DNA of 64,000 nucleotides from Uranotaenia lowii (Eukaryota > Arthropoda > Insecta > Diptera > Culicidae): assembly GCF_029784155.1 (NCBI RefSeq), contig NW_026598556.1, positions 1 through 64,000 on the forward strand. The letters run 5' to 3'. Shown piece by piece: positions 46,501 through 57,606 of this stretch; the stretch's first letter is position 1; the number at the start of each line of letters is the position of its first letter. The notes beneath the pieces were generated by a model that saw nothing but the letters and a program-made list of their open reading frames with translations, did not search any database and was not told the origin of the DNA. The position numbers were made by a program, and so were the translations under genes.

Positions 46501-48698
46501 GTCTTCAAATCGCATTGTTCATTCTGTTCACATTTTGCTAGTTATGTAGGCTTAATTGCGAGACGTTATCCAAACGCACGAGAAAATTGTGACTGCATAA
46601 TCGTCAGTAGCACAATCCAATACCAGAATCGTGATAAAATCAGGCAACTAAAGCAACATCACAGAACGAGCTTAGCTAGAATTAACAAAACATCATCACA
46701 CTAGCAGTTTTCGTTACCTTCACTGTGGTACAATCCAATATCTTTTTCAGCAGCCCTTCATCTGTCGTCTCATTCATTTCATCTCTAAACTTGCGAGTCA
46801 ACTTTGCTTCCTTGCCCAGGCATAAGCGGCATATTTTGGATGTATCCCTGGAAAGACAAAAAAAAACGTTAAATACATAGCTACATTACAATCAGCATGT
46901 GTATGTGTCCCGAGAGTGACCGACCAATGACGAACCAACTGATATATCAAAAACCTGTTTTGGTGTTCGCCGCAGCCGCAGCAGAACACAACCAACAGTA
47001 GTAGGTAATGATTAACAATGAAACCCCCTTCTCGAACATTCCCTTGGTTCCAACATGGCACCTTGTTCAAGCAAGAGTAAGCCATTGTTTACTTTTTATT
47101 CCACCATGTATACCTTCTTCTTTTCTTCGCTGAACGAGGGCCTTGGCTTTCCTTGAATTTCCACATATGTGGGAGAACAATAGATGATTAAACGGCCCTG
47201 CGCTATTTTTTTTTGCAATCGATGACTAGCCACGGAACTGCGCTGATACGGAACGGATCACCCTGCTGCTCGAGTTGGAGCTAATTCTAACCCCAGTCTC
47301 TACTATTGCTGATGACTGCAGAACATGAGGGGGCAACTAAACAGAACCGAACGAGTCTCATCGGTTCGGTTTACTCGAGAAGACCAACATCAGCTATCTA
47401 TGTGTGTTCGTCTCATGTCTGGCGGCTGGCGGTAGAAAAATGAATACCCACATTCAACACACGACATAGCAGGCGATTGAATCTGCTTGTGTTTGAACGA
47501 TACCCACACGTTCCCCGCAGCTGGGAAACGAAAAAGCCGGAGAAACAACCATTATCATCAACAACAGCACCAGAGCAGCAGAAGTTAAGAAAAAAACAAC
47601 ACATATCGGGACGGAGCTGAAATAACGCGCAAATAAGCAAAAGCAGAACACATTGAAGTGACGTCGCTTGAGTTTGCTTCTTTTTACTGCATGCATGTTT
47701 GATTCTGCTCTACCTCGCCACTGAGGCGGAGCCAATGGATGGAAGTGAATCGCTTTTGGTTTGGTTTTGTTTGCTCCTCTGGCCAGGTCATTATATTAGC
47801 TACAGAGACCGTACAGTCTCGACAAAAGAGCATATAGCTTGAAATGAAACCATCTTCCGATAGAGCATAAACTTGTTTGGTTGATTTTGCATTACAAAAT
47901 ACTAAAGCAGACGATATCGTCATCAGCTTTTGATGATATGAATGAGCTACTATTCCTTGTATGAGATTGTAATAAACAAAAGATTATAGATCCTTTCGAT
48001 GTGTTGCGAGTGTTCTTCATTCGAAAAAACCAAGATTCCGCACGGCCTGTAATCAAGAAGAAGATCAATGATCGAAATTAAATGGTTTGGCTTTGAGCCG
48101 GTCGTATGTAAACGGTTTCCTGATCGAATCGGGATTTCCAGTTCTTGTTCCTTTTTCGGTGAAGCTCATTTTTATGTTTGTCATTTTGATACTTTTATTT
48201 TTTATGGATTATAAGTTCTATCTAAGCTTCATAGAATATGCAATGAATTGCCATACAGCATTAAAATAACATTAATTTAAAAAAATAAATAACTCTCTAT
48301 TGGTGTACATTGTCGACATTTCCGAAACAATCAAAACGGTACAGTGAAACCCTCCAGTATGGGGGGGGGATCAACCACAAAATATCGAAACCCATGTCGG
48401 GCGGCTCTTGCTCTCACAAAGCTTGTTCATAGCCAGGCGGATTGATTTGAATTTTATTATGCCACATATTGAGCCAGCGTGTGGTGGATCTGTTAACTGT
48501 GGAAGCTAGCTGCTAGCTCTTTTGTCTGCAATCTTTGAATAACACATACAATCCAAACTATTTTGCCCTGCCTGATGAATGGCTTGTCGTTTGCCCACTA
48601 TGTGCCTCTATTTAACAAGCGCTGTCAACGTATTGGTATGAAGATGATACTCACACAACCGCCAGGTTCCTTCGCTGATTTTTCTCCGATTGTTCCAT
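42598..48698 (-). CDS. ZAD-C2H2 zinc-finger transcription factor (four exons)
   Basis: The minus-strand CDS joins 48655-48698, 46718-46847, 44284-45573 and 42598-43593 with GT-AG borders and matching phases: 819 residues. An N-terminal ZAD has its four zinc-binding cysteines at C21, C24 (CRLC) and C70, C73 (CAIC), and is split across three exons. An acidic and Ser/Pro-rich region follows, then four C2H2 fingers (about 285-395), two IKEEPMD motifs (about 440-465, likely SUMO-acceptor sites) and seven more fingers (about 498-815). ZAD domains mediate dimerisation in insect zinc-finger regulators, so a nuclear DNA-binding role is expected. The family is large and lineage-expanded, so I give no gene name. 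Confidence 0.88.
44284..45573 (-). CDS. Zinc-finger gene exon 3 (ZAD end, four fingers, SUMO motifs)
   Basis: Starts after TTTTTACAG with ITVKSNYPGSICAICEYKL. Fingers: FECTFCNRPFRNNYTLKRHM, YTCEYCNKKFNDRSNWRIHL, LRCAVCFKTFISPSTLKYHL and a weaker FECKLCMETASTYEDLAHHV. Tandem VKIKEEPMD and VLIKEEPMD follow. It ends STGE before GTAAGA. The frames on the opposite strand are shadows. Confidence 0.88.
45574..48654 (-). other. Introns 1 and 2 of the zinc-finger gene
   Basis: The 1807-bp and 1144-bp introns hold no other feature that I can identify. The minus-strand frames near 46798-47735 overlap exon 2 in another frame or are random. The 690-bp third intron (43594-44283) is likewise empty. Confidence 0.7.
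46718..46847 (-). CDS. Zinc-finger gene exon 2 (first half of ZAD)
   Basis: The acceptor TTTGTCTTTCCAG precedes it and the donor GTAACG follows. It encodes DTSKICRLCLGKEAKLTRKF and the ZAD helix TTDEGLLKKILDCTTVK. It ends in phase 0. Confidence 0.85.
48655..48698 (-). CDS. Zinc-finger gene exon 1 (start)
   Basis: ATG at 48698-48696 in the context CCAGGATGG encodes MEQSEKNQRRNLAVV with the last codon split. The donor on the minus strand is GTGAGTATC. It is too short to stand alone and is supported by the phase match with the CRLC exon. Confidence 0.75.
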
Positions 48699-49381
48699 CC
48701 TGGCCAATTTAGCAGACTATTGTTGGGAAATTTTTTCACTTATCTCGATCTGAAACCACTTCACATGCCTGGAAGTTCATATATTTCGGTTCTCCTATGA
48801 TAAACCGCAACACACGATAAGAATAGTCCACAAAATACGAAAAACTTCAGACCAAAATTCGATTGTCAAAGTCCGAAAAGAACGATCACCCATTAATGCG
48901 TGCCTTTACTGCTGGCTTTCTCGCTTCGTACTGAAAGAAGACCAGCATGAATTTCGCTCATAACTTGCCCGAGCGAATGAATGGAAATGGATTCTCCATG
49001 TATGCGTATGTGTGTTGGTACAATTCCGTGTGTTCTTATGACAAACAGTTTTCCTACACAATCGCATGCATCTTTATACAATCATCGCACACAACACAAC
49101 ACCACACCATCTTCATTTCGAAGGTTTCCGTTTTGTTCCGGTGTTGGTATAGTTTTGCCAATGGGACACCCGCTAAAGCAAAATTTATTGCCTATTCTCA
49201 TGCACGGCTCGAACGCAGAAATATTAAAAAATAAAGCGCATACAGCGGATTGTTTATCTTCTGAAGAAACTTATTCTAAAAATTATTTATACACGATTAG
49301 ACTAAATAATTGACGGCTGGACGCACAACGATAAATTTGACCAGGGGGGAAGAGTTTTGACTATATTGGTTCTGATAGATC
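48699..49381 (-). promoter_or_regulatory. Upstream region of the zinc-finger gene
   Basis: Expected to hold its 5' UTR and promoter because the first coding exon ends at 48698. No TATA box or initiator stands out, and the frames at 48893-49313 have no domains. Confidence 0.3.
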
Positions 49382-49390
49382 TGTAGGTAC

Positions 49391-49588
49391 ATGTTCGAAA
49401 TATATCTTTTCCTAAAAGCTATTGATCTATTTTTTTCATATTTCCCTTTATATTTTCTTCTCTCTTAAAAAAGGTGAACTAGAAGTAAGCAAACAATTTT
49501 AAACAAATAAAACGAGTTTGGCTCCTTACAAAGCCTAAAGGTATATGAGCCATTTCAAATAAAGAATTTTCAAAAAAAAGAAAAGAAA
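49391..49588 (+). mobile_element. 5'-truncated 3' end of an RNase-H-type non-LTR retroposon
   Basis: Closely matches 61370-61570: TGTTCGAAATATATCTTTTCC, AAAGCTATTGATCT, GTGAACTAGAAGTAAGCAAAC, GAGTTTGGCTCCTTA, GCCTAAAGGTAT and TTCAAATAAAGAATTT before an A-rich end. Only the last few codons of the ORF and the 3' UTR are present. TGTAGGTAC occurs just before it (49382-49390) and again at 49603-49611, a possible 9-bp target duplication set off by 14 bases. Confidence 0.8.
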
Positions 49589-49611
49589 CCCAGTGACTAT
49601 AGTGTAGGTAC

Positions 49612-50180
49612 CTGTTAAATAGATAATAATTATTATGTGTGTCAAATAGTCTGTAATGTAAGACTATGTAAATATAAGATAGGTTTTTTTCAAAGCAATT
49701 ATGTTTGAATTGATAAAAAATTGATCAAGCTTCGTTTTATGTTCGGGAGAATTGTACTGCCAGAAGATTCTCGATGATAGAGAACAATAATCCAGATTGT
49801 TATGTTTCCGTTCGAAGTAGAAAGTGTTATCATAACTTGCACACATTGAGAAACAATCGCCAAATTATTATGGCAGAGCTAATTTTTTTCGGCGCTAATG
49901 TGCTGTAGTTCATGCCCCCTTCATCCGCTTTCGCACACACATTGGCAAAATCAAAACGCGGCGAAATTAGTGAAGTATGAGTGACAGAACGGGGGCGGGA
50001 TGTATCTCGCTATATGTTTTGATTTCGTACCAGTGCACTATGGGAGATCAGGTGACCAAAAATGGGAAATATTATTTACGTCGTGTTCGTAAATTGGTTT
50101 TTTCTATCGATGCTGGCGTTCGTAAATTAAACAAAAAATATTGATTTATCGGAAAAAACAAAATGTTAAAATATCGGTTA
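49612..50180. other. No feature recognised
   Basis: AT-rich intergenic DNA. No coding frame or RNA gene is supported. Confidence 0.5.
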
Positions 50181-50372
50181 GTGCATTTTGAATAAGGTGA
50201 ATGCGCCAAATGTAAACAAATGGGGTTATCACTGAAAGATTTTTGGTTTTCGGAAAATAATGTAAGCAAAATAATATTTTTGCTGGGAGCATATGGAGCT
50301 GTCAAAACTATGAACACGTTTTTTCTAAAATGTGTTGTTGGCACATTCGCCGTATTCAAAATTCGATACCGA
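50181..50372. mobile_element. MITE-like inverted repeat, ~190 bp
   Basis: GCATTTTGAATAAGGTGAAT followed by GCGCCA at the left pairs with TGGCACATTCGCCGTATTCA and AAAT at the right with two mismatches. The interior is noncoding. Confidence 0.6.
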
Positions 50373-51333
50373 TATCTTATTAAACACTAATAATAACAAA
50401 AAAGTTATAAGTGTTAGGCCGATGACATATATCCAGAGGCCGGCAATTCTACTCCAACCGTGTGGAGCACATCTCTCAGATTTCCCCCTTTTTTTGACAG
50501 ATTTAAGCTTTTTTCCTCAGATTTAAGCTTTCATCTCCTATGCTCTCAAGGCAAAAAAAACCCAAATCTGAGGAAAAAGAAGCTTAAAAACGAGATTCAC
50601 GAGCACATATTTAAAAAATGTTGGTCACACGATACATAGACAAAACGTGTAACGTTGCCGCCCTCTGCATATACCGTATTTGCTGATTTCAAGCGTTAAC
50701 GCAATTGCCCAGGTGCACCACTAATTGTTGTCATCTTATTTGTTCCTTCGACACTGTTGCACTGGTTTTGACCTGGTGTCGCACTGCTAACGGGCGGTAG
50801 TGCCCCGAAAATTTTGTCAGTGTTGCGAGAAAAATGGTAATTCCGGTAAATGGTATAGTCCGGTACAAAGGACTGAAGCAACTGTCAAATCACATACAAA
50901 CGGACCGTACTGACTTTTTGGAACTAGAACGTCAGGTCCCCTTTGATTTCAATGGAATTTTGATACCAAAACGTCAGTGCGCTACTGAAATGTCAGTTCG
51001 AAAATTTTCTTCTCTTTCAGCCCCTTGGTTCGGTAAGTGATTTCCAGTAAATGGTATTATAATAGGCCGATATATAGTACAGCCCGGTACACGGTAGTCT
51101 GGTGAATGCACAATCGGTAAATGAAATTCCGGTATACAGTATACACAGTATACAACCTTATTTACCTTTGAAAATATTTATGAGGTGTAGTATATCAACG
51201 TGGACGTTCATTGATTTTCCAACGTCTTGAGCTTAGTAAAGCTAAAAAACTCTCCCCAAAACCAAAAAGTGTTGGTGAAACATCAACATAATATCACGAC
51301 CTCTACCAGCGGCTTGTATGCTTGTAGGACATA
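50373..51333. other. Intergenic, short dispersed repeats only
   Basis: CAGATTTAAGCTTT is duplicated at 50500-50530, with an opposed AGCTTAAA near 50580. GGTAAATGGTAT or CCGGTA words recur between 50835 and 51140. No gene. Confidence 0.45.
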
Positions 51334-51845
51334 GGGGCCGTTCACATACCACGTGGACAACTTAGTGGGGAGGGGTGTATGGAAATGTCCACGCTTGTCC
51401 ACGGAGAGGGGGGTAGGGGTTCGGGTCATGTCCACGTGGACATACTTACTTCCAAAATATTTTCTCAAGGTGAATGAATATTAAGGTGTATAAATCAAAA
51501 TCTTAAAATTGCAAAGCTATCCAGTTTAAGTTTAAACAATTAAGTAGCTACTTATGAAAGCGAGTGATTAATATGATAATTAAGAAATTTAAAATTTTTA
51601 AATTTATTTGACATTAGGAAATTTTTATTCGTTTTTTTTTTTAAATCAGCCACTTCAATAACAAAAAGGCAAAAAGTGGTCTTTCCTAACTGTCAAATTA
51701 TAGGTATTTGAAAAAAAAAAACAAATTCAAATCTGTCCACGTGGACATCCGGGGAGGGGGGTAGGGGTTTGTCAAATGTCCACGCTTGTCCACGGAGGGG
51801 GTGAAAAATCTCATTTTTCTGTCCACGTGGTATCTGAACGGCCCC
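51334..51845. mobile_element. 512-bp MITE with GGGGCCGTTCA termini
   Basis: The left end GGGGCCGTTCACATACCACG and the right end, read in reverse complement, GGGGCCGTTCAGATACCACG agree over 26 bp with one mismatch. Subterminal GTCCACGCTTGTCCACGGAG with a G-rich run occurs twice (about 51395-51420 and 51778-51800). ATA lies immediately outside both ends (51331-51333 and 51846-51848), a possible 3-bp target duplication as in PIF/Harbinger-type elements. It is noncoding. Confidence 0.8.
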
Positions 51846-51999
51846 ATATTGGTTCGGGTTTTTGCTGCGAACTAAATTGAATGAACATTAAAAAATATAA
51901 GAGGGAATCTTTGGAAAATTTTGTTGCCAATGTATCACAGTGTGGATTGGCGGCGGGCTTCGGCAAGCGAATGAGTCATGATTTCGCCCGAACTTGACA

Positions 52000-52533
52000 A
52001 CCTTTGTCAAACTCGCATTTTTCTCATCATTCTCATCTGTAGCACGGAACCCACGGAACATTCGACGTCGCGAAGTAAAAAAATATAGATCTGTAAAGTT
52101 TTCAATCGTGAAAAATATCCTTAAATTTGGCAGCTGATTGCTTTTGGATACATTCGCCTACATTCTTCGCCTTTTCGACGCAGTAAGTTTGTACCAGAAG
52201 ATATTGAAAGCGTGGCCAGGAAGGCTTAAGCCCTAAATCAGCAGCCATTCGTCGTGAAGACCCGAAAATAGAGATTTTGCATTGCGGATTGTTTCTAGAA
52301 CAAACTGGACGGCTCTCACGCTCTCCCATAGTTGCCGACCGAATTTGGAAGCAGCTGGTCGTGGATAGGTGCAGCGAAAGAAGCAGCTGAGAGGAGGAAG
52401 TGCGAAACTCAAACATATTCTCGGGCAAATAGAACCAGGTATTCAATAGATTCATTGGAATCCTTACGGTTGTCGGAATACCGGAACGGAAGAGCTTTAA
52501 TTCTAGTGGCAGATTTCCTAGCAGACTAAACAG
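52000..52533 (+). promoter_or_regulatory. stv: Probable 5' UTR exon of starvin
   Basis: A strong donor, CTAAACAG followed by GTGAGT, ends this segment at 52533, and the next good acceptor is TTCAATATTTCAG at 53276. Joining them places an in-frame TAA (52527-52529) seven codons upstream of the ATG at 53294, so the segment would be noncoding. The 5' limit is a guess. The 163-codon minus-strand frame here has no recognisable domain and is treated as a shadow. Confidence 0.4.
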
Positions 52534-53293
52534 GTGAGTGGATTTGGGTCCACATCCACATTCTAATAGATAGTCCTCATAAGAGATTGACACGATATGT
52601 TACGGCGAGTGTGTTTTATTCTCGCATACGCTCGAAAAAGTGAAACAAAAATCAATCTATGAGTAATGGTTTTATTTAATATCCGATTTCACGTCAAGGT
52701 TGTGACGTAAACTGGAATTGTTTGTTTAGTATTGAATAATTTCTAAATCGGAAAGCACAGCAACTGAACATAAGTAAACAAATCGTACTTTCAAATACTA
52801 GCGATATTTTATCCAGTTATCTTAAAATTTTAAGTACATAATATTATTTATTAACGTTAGAAAAAGGTTTGAATATTTTTTATTGGATTCCGATTTCAAA
52901 TTGAGAAAATAACTGTTCTTAAGACTTTCGACTATTTTTTGGCAAATTAATTAATCTTAATCATAATATGATTACGATTATTATTTATATTTATTTCCGT
53001 TTTATTTCTTTCTGTTTTTGATGTTAAAACAACAATTTTGAAACGTAGAAAAGGCAACACTTTCGTTCTGTCTAACCGGTACATAAAAAGTATCAGTTTT
53101 CTAAGAATTGCTCTATACTTTGTTGGAATCTTTTGTGGAACGACAGCGTGTGCACTAACGAATGAATTTAAAATTTTTATAAACTTAAAACAGCACAACT
53201 ACAGTTTACAAAACAAACAACGTCGACTACTTGTTCTATTTGAACAGTTTTAACGTCCATGTTTTCAATATTTCAGAAAACCGGTGCACGAGA

Positions 53294-54313
53294 ATGTCTC
53301 AACAAGAACCCCAATCTACGCAGCCTACTGTTAGGCATATTCCGATCTTCGTAGAAGGCCGTTCAGAACCGCTACTGAATAAACTTCCGGATCCACCAGC
53401 GAGTGAAAAACCGAGTAACAATCCCCAGCATTCGGCATCTTTCGAACGGAACACCCACACTATGCCGGAAGCTCCTCGCATGGAAATGCCTTCCCACAAT
53501 TCAGACTTTTTCAAACAACACGGTTCAATTTTTGATAGAGCGAGAGATTTCCCGGTGCGTAGCTTTCCAAATTCGTCGTCGTTCTTCAAGCAAGCTAATA
53601 GCAGCCCGGCACGAGAATCTTCCCCAGCCAGGCAAGTTCCTATCTTTGCCACAGAAAGTTCAGTGCCTCCGTCTCATCAGCAAGCCAGCGCGCATCCCCA
53701 GTCAGCTCCTAGAGGATCTTCGATGCCTCGACAAACTCCATCTCCCCCAACGGCAGCCCAACAGCAACAGCAGTATCAACAACAGCAAGCTGCTCGTTAC
53801 CAACAGTATCAACAGGATCAGGCAGCTAAACAAGCGGCTCCAACAGCTCAGGATCAGCCTGATTCTAAACCGAAACAACCACCACCACCGGTTGCCAACG
53901 ATCCAATCAGCAAAATCCAAAGGATCCAACGGGACGTTCTCGACATCTTCGATCAAGTCGAGCGGTTCCAGGGCGGCAAAGACGGCAAACGGGACAAGAC
54001 GTATATTTATTTGGATGAAATGCTAACGCAGAATCTCCTGAAGCTAGATTCGATCGATGCAGAAGATCAACCACAGATCAAATCGGCTCGCCGAGAAGCA
54101 ATCAAAAGTATAAACCACTGCATTGCCGTACTGGAGGCCAAGGCAGAAGCAGCTGGTACTCCCGAATCGTCGATGCCTACCAGCGGTAGCAGTGATAAGC
54201 TCCCAAACGGGACTGCAGCCAATCGGACCGGTTCCGGCGGCTCTTTATCGCAATCCTCGTCCATCTCTAACAATAATTCATCTAGTCAGCAGCAGTCTGG
54301 GGAGCAGCAGTAA
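53294..54313 (+). CDS. stv: Starvin, BAG-domain co-chaperone (BAG3 orthologue)
   Basis: 339 residues, starting MSQQEPQSTQPTVRH. The ATG at 53294 is chosen because an acceptor (TTTCAG) ends at 53276, so the more upstream ATG at 53231 is intronic. A C-terminal BAG domain (about 203-286) begins DPISKIQRIQRDVLDIFDQV and continues through YLDEMLTQNLLKLDSI and REAIKSINHCIAVLEAKAEA. Two IPV-like motifs, HIPIF (15-19) and QVPIF (114-118), match the small-heat-shock-protein docking motifs of BAG3. A Gln-rich stretch lies at about 158-180. BAG domains bind the Hsp70 nucleotide-binding domain and promote nucleotide release. Starvin supports muscle Z-discs, chaperone-assisted autophagy and cold recovery in Drosophila. 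No WW domain was seen, as in fly Starvin. Confidence 0.93.
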   Translation: MSQQEPQSTQPTVRHIPIFVEGRSEPLLNKLPDPPASEKPSNNPQHSASFERNTHTMPEAPRMEMPSHNSDFFKQHGSIFDRARDFPVRSFPNSSSFFKQANSSPARESSPARQVPIFATESSVPPSHQQASAHPQSAPRGSSMPRQTPSPPTAAQQQQQYQQQQAARYQQYQQDQAAKQAAPTAQDQPDSKPKQPPPPVANDPISKIQRIQRDVLDIFDQVERFQGGKDGKRDKTYIYLDEMLTQNLLKLDSIDAEDQPQIKSARREAIKSINHCIAVLEAKAEAAGTPESSMPTSGSSDKLPNGTAANRTGSGGSLSQSSSISNNNSSSQQQSGEQQ

Positions 54314-56000
54314 GCTTCCCAAATTCTTTTTCACGTGTTGTCTATTCTTTGAGATCTTGGAACTTTTTTAACAGCGCTTTTCACCGCTGGTAGCGTATGA
54401 TACCTAAATAAGTTTGTGCAATTTGTCTTTTGATATTTCAATCTTTCGAGAACAGACAAAAGTGCTGTTACTCCAGTTTATTTTTCTCGATATATGTGAG
54501 TCATATATTTATACGTTTTCAAATTTAACTGTCGTAAAAAAAATGTGTTGGTTATTTCTTTTCCATAGTTTTCCTCAAAACATAATAACTTATCCACTGC
54601 GATAGTTATTTCAAACACATCGAGGTCGGTTAGGCTAAAATACATAATATGGAATGCCCTCTTTCTCGGTATACTTGACTTATATTGTTCATTAGTCTGG
54701 ATAGTTTGTGAAAAATGAAATAATTCTCTCACTCCAATCAGTCAAGAACAGTTTCATAGAAATTTTATTAAGTGCCATTTTTTTCTCTTGATTTTCAACT
54801 TCAATAATAAATAATATGTGACTTCGCCTTCGTCGATTGCCATGCAATCTATTTGAGTCAATTGGTGTATTGACGACATAAGGATGTTAGCTTCTTGAGA
54901 TTTGGATTTGCATATCAATTCCAATGAGTTTATTGTTAATCCGTCCTTCAAAAATTTTCAAAGAGAAGCTGTTTTGCAGTTCTTTATTTCATTATTTTTT
55001 TTTCTTATTCATTGAATGATTGCACATTTTCACTGTATGTAGGTAGTAGGTCTAGGAAAACAACAAACTGAAAGTGATTCACCTAGCGAAAGGTAGTTTA
55101 ATATCTCACAAACATCATGTACCCAAAACAAGTTTTTTTTTGTTTTTCATCATAATTCAATGTTCAGCTTGTACAACTAGCACTTATTAATACTCTAAAT
55201 CCAACTGCGTCTTTCAAATTCAATCATTTACTTCAAGCCAAAACCACTTATTTTGTTTGTTAAGATACAGAAACTCAGTCTACCATAACTTATATTTGAA
55301 GCAGTCAGTGCACTAGTGAAACTACGACACATTTCGGAATTGAGCTCTTAACGATCACTGTTGGTCTTGTTTAGGCACACACGCTTTTTAGTTTGTTCTA
55401 GTAAGCATCTTTTAGTAACTTGTAACATACCTAAGATCAAGCCTACATTTGATGATGATAACAAAGGATTTATTCTTAAGTTAACACTTCTAGATAGAAA
55501 TTATGGTTTTTTTTGCAAATATTACATACTCGAAATTTGAGAGTAGAAAGCACCGATTGAGGCAAACAAATTTCGGGTGGCTTCACTAGGAAACACATAT
55601 GAAAGTATATTGCGTAAGAAACCAGAGTATATTTATTGTTCGTTTTTTTTTTTTGTTTATCTCCCCCACCTCTATTTTCTTTATAGGCTTAGTTTAACAA
55701 TTATTGTAAACTAATTTATGTGCTACACCAACACCATACACTTCGAATGATATGCCTATAAACTGTAGAAAGAAGATTAAAGTTACTGAAAACAATTAAC
55801 AACATAAATCAAAATATCTTGAACACAATTCACTCAAACAGATTCTAATGGATAGAAAGCAAGTGTTGAGTAAGTAAAATATACAGTTATACAACAAATG
55901 TAAAACTTTGAACACTGTTTAATAAACAAGAGCGAGAAATATTATTAATACAATAAAAATGATCGAATTAATATTGAAAAAATTAAATAAAATCAGTAAA
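54314..56000 (+). other. starvin 3' UTR and downstream AT-rich DNA
   Basis: No coding potential. AATAAA signals occur near 54807, 55920, 55951 and 55985, so a long UTR of up to 1.7 kb is possible. The true end is unknown. Confidence 0.45.
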
Positions 56001-56635
56001 AACTTAAGCTCTATTTAGTACACAATTTGAATCGAAGAAACTGTTTACTGATGCCGAAAAATTGACCCAATGGCAGCTTTGCTTTTTTGTATTTTACAGG
56101 CCTTCTTCCTAATTTTTTTTTTACAAAGCATAGCTAAGGTTCATCGATTCAGTTCCCGGTTTGTCTGAAAACATATATTTTGTCATTTTTTTTTTAGAGG
56201 CAAAAAGTTGTACGGTGAGTATTCCACATTTAATAGAAAAACATATTTTTCTAACGGGTCTTCAATAAACATTAATAAGGCCTGAACAAATACCAATTTC
56301 TTCTTTTGTCAACCCCCCCCCCCCCCTCGAAATTCCCAAAAATGAGGGGAATAAATAAAGTTTTAATTATTTTATGGAAATTTCGTAAAAAAATATCAAA
56401 TATACAAAACATTACAAGAGCAAAAAACAAATTGTGGCAGATGGGAGTTTCATGACCATTTGTACCATTTGTACCTACCTACTTGATTAATAGGTTTTGT
56501 GCGATTGTATACTGATTAGCATAAATTCATTTGGCATAAAGCCGTTTGGCATAACGCCGTTTGGCATAAAAGTCGTTTGGCATAAAGTCGTTTGGTTTGG
56601 CATAATGGTCATTTGGCATAATGGCCGTTTGGCAT

Positions 56636-57123
56636 AAAATGATGGATAAACATTTCGAGGAAGCCTACTCACGCTTCGCGTTCGAACTAAAATAAAATAT
56701 GGTCCTTACGCTTCGCGTTGTGGACCGGGCTAGGGGATTGTCCCTAGCTTTGGGTAAACCTAGAAACACGGGGCCTTCCTAGGGCTTTGAATAAACCTAG
56801 AAAGACGTGGCCGTCCTAAAATGATGGATCAAAATTTCGAGGAAGCCTCCTCACGCTTCGCGTTCGAACTAAAATGAAGTATGATCCTTACGCTTCGCGT
56901 TGCGGACCGGGCTAGGGGATTGTCCCTAGCTTTGGGTAAACCTATAAACACGGGGCCTCCCTAGGGCTTTGAATAAACCTAGAAAGGCATGGTCGTTCTA
57001 AAATGATGGATCAACATTTCGAGGAAGCCTCCTCACGCTTCGCGTTCGAACTAAAATGAAGTATGGTCCTTACGCTTCGAGGTGCGGACCGGGCTAGGGG
57101 ATTGTCCCTAGCTTTGGGTAAAC
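56636..57123 (+). repeat. 182-bp direct repeats, 2.7 copies
   Basis: Each unit starts AAAATGATGGAT and carries TTTCGAGGAAGCC, CACGCTTCGCGTTCGAACTA, GGACCGGGCTAGGGGATTGT, CCTAGCTTTGGGTAAACC and CACGGGGCC. The third copy is broken at GGGTAAAC by the MITE insertion and resumes at 57607-57660. Small differences between copies show they have diverged. Confidence 0.85.
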
Positions 57124-57606
57124 TAGTGAACCTTCATATAAGAGAAGCGACATCTGATTCCTCTTAAAATAAAATATGTGGCAACATCGCCGAAATCCTG
57201 GAGAAAAAAATCCCCAGCACTGTTTTCTGGTTCAATGTTCAAGCTCTAAAGTGAACGCTCCTTCAATCCAACAAAACAACATTGAACTCGATGCCCGAAG
57301 GATCGCGATAAACGGTATGAATGACTTGAATTTCGTTAACAATCAGTTAGTTTTCTAACTAGAAACACGATTCACCGAAGCATTGAAAAAAATTGCACCT
57401 AATCATAAACTCATATGACCAGCTAAAAAATTATATGTTTGAACTATAACAACAATCACAATACCTTCCTTGGTTGAGTTTTCAATAAGAAAGGTAAAAG
57501 CTCTGCGACAAAATGCTCGGATCGATTGGAATCGATTTTGACAGTTCTTTTGCTCGATTGGAATTTCGTGTTTCAGATGTCACTTCTCTTATATACAGGT
57601 TCACTA
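57124..57606. mobile_element. 483-bp hAT-type MITE with 8-bp target duplication
   Basis: The terminal inverted repeats are 34 bp (57124-57157 and 57573-57606), beginning TAGTGAACCTTCATATAAGA on the left. The right arm differs at three positions. GGGTAAAC flanks both sides exactly (57116-57123 and 57607-57614). Termini matching the hAT pattern (TAGTG) with an 8-bp duplication point to hAT mobilisation. No transposase is encoded. The 60-codon frame at 57176-57358 is unremarkable. Confidence 0.85.

Noticed and set aside
52102..52593. 163-codon minus-strand frame upstream of starvin
   Set aside because: No domain recognised. The plus strand shows a strong donor at 52534 that fits a starvin 5' UTR exon, so the frame is probably a shadow.
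53231..53293. Upstream ATG extending the starvin frame by 21 codons
   Set aside because: A good splice acceptor (TTCAATATTTCAG) lies between it and the chosen ATG, and the extra residues are not protein-like.
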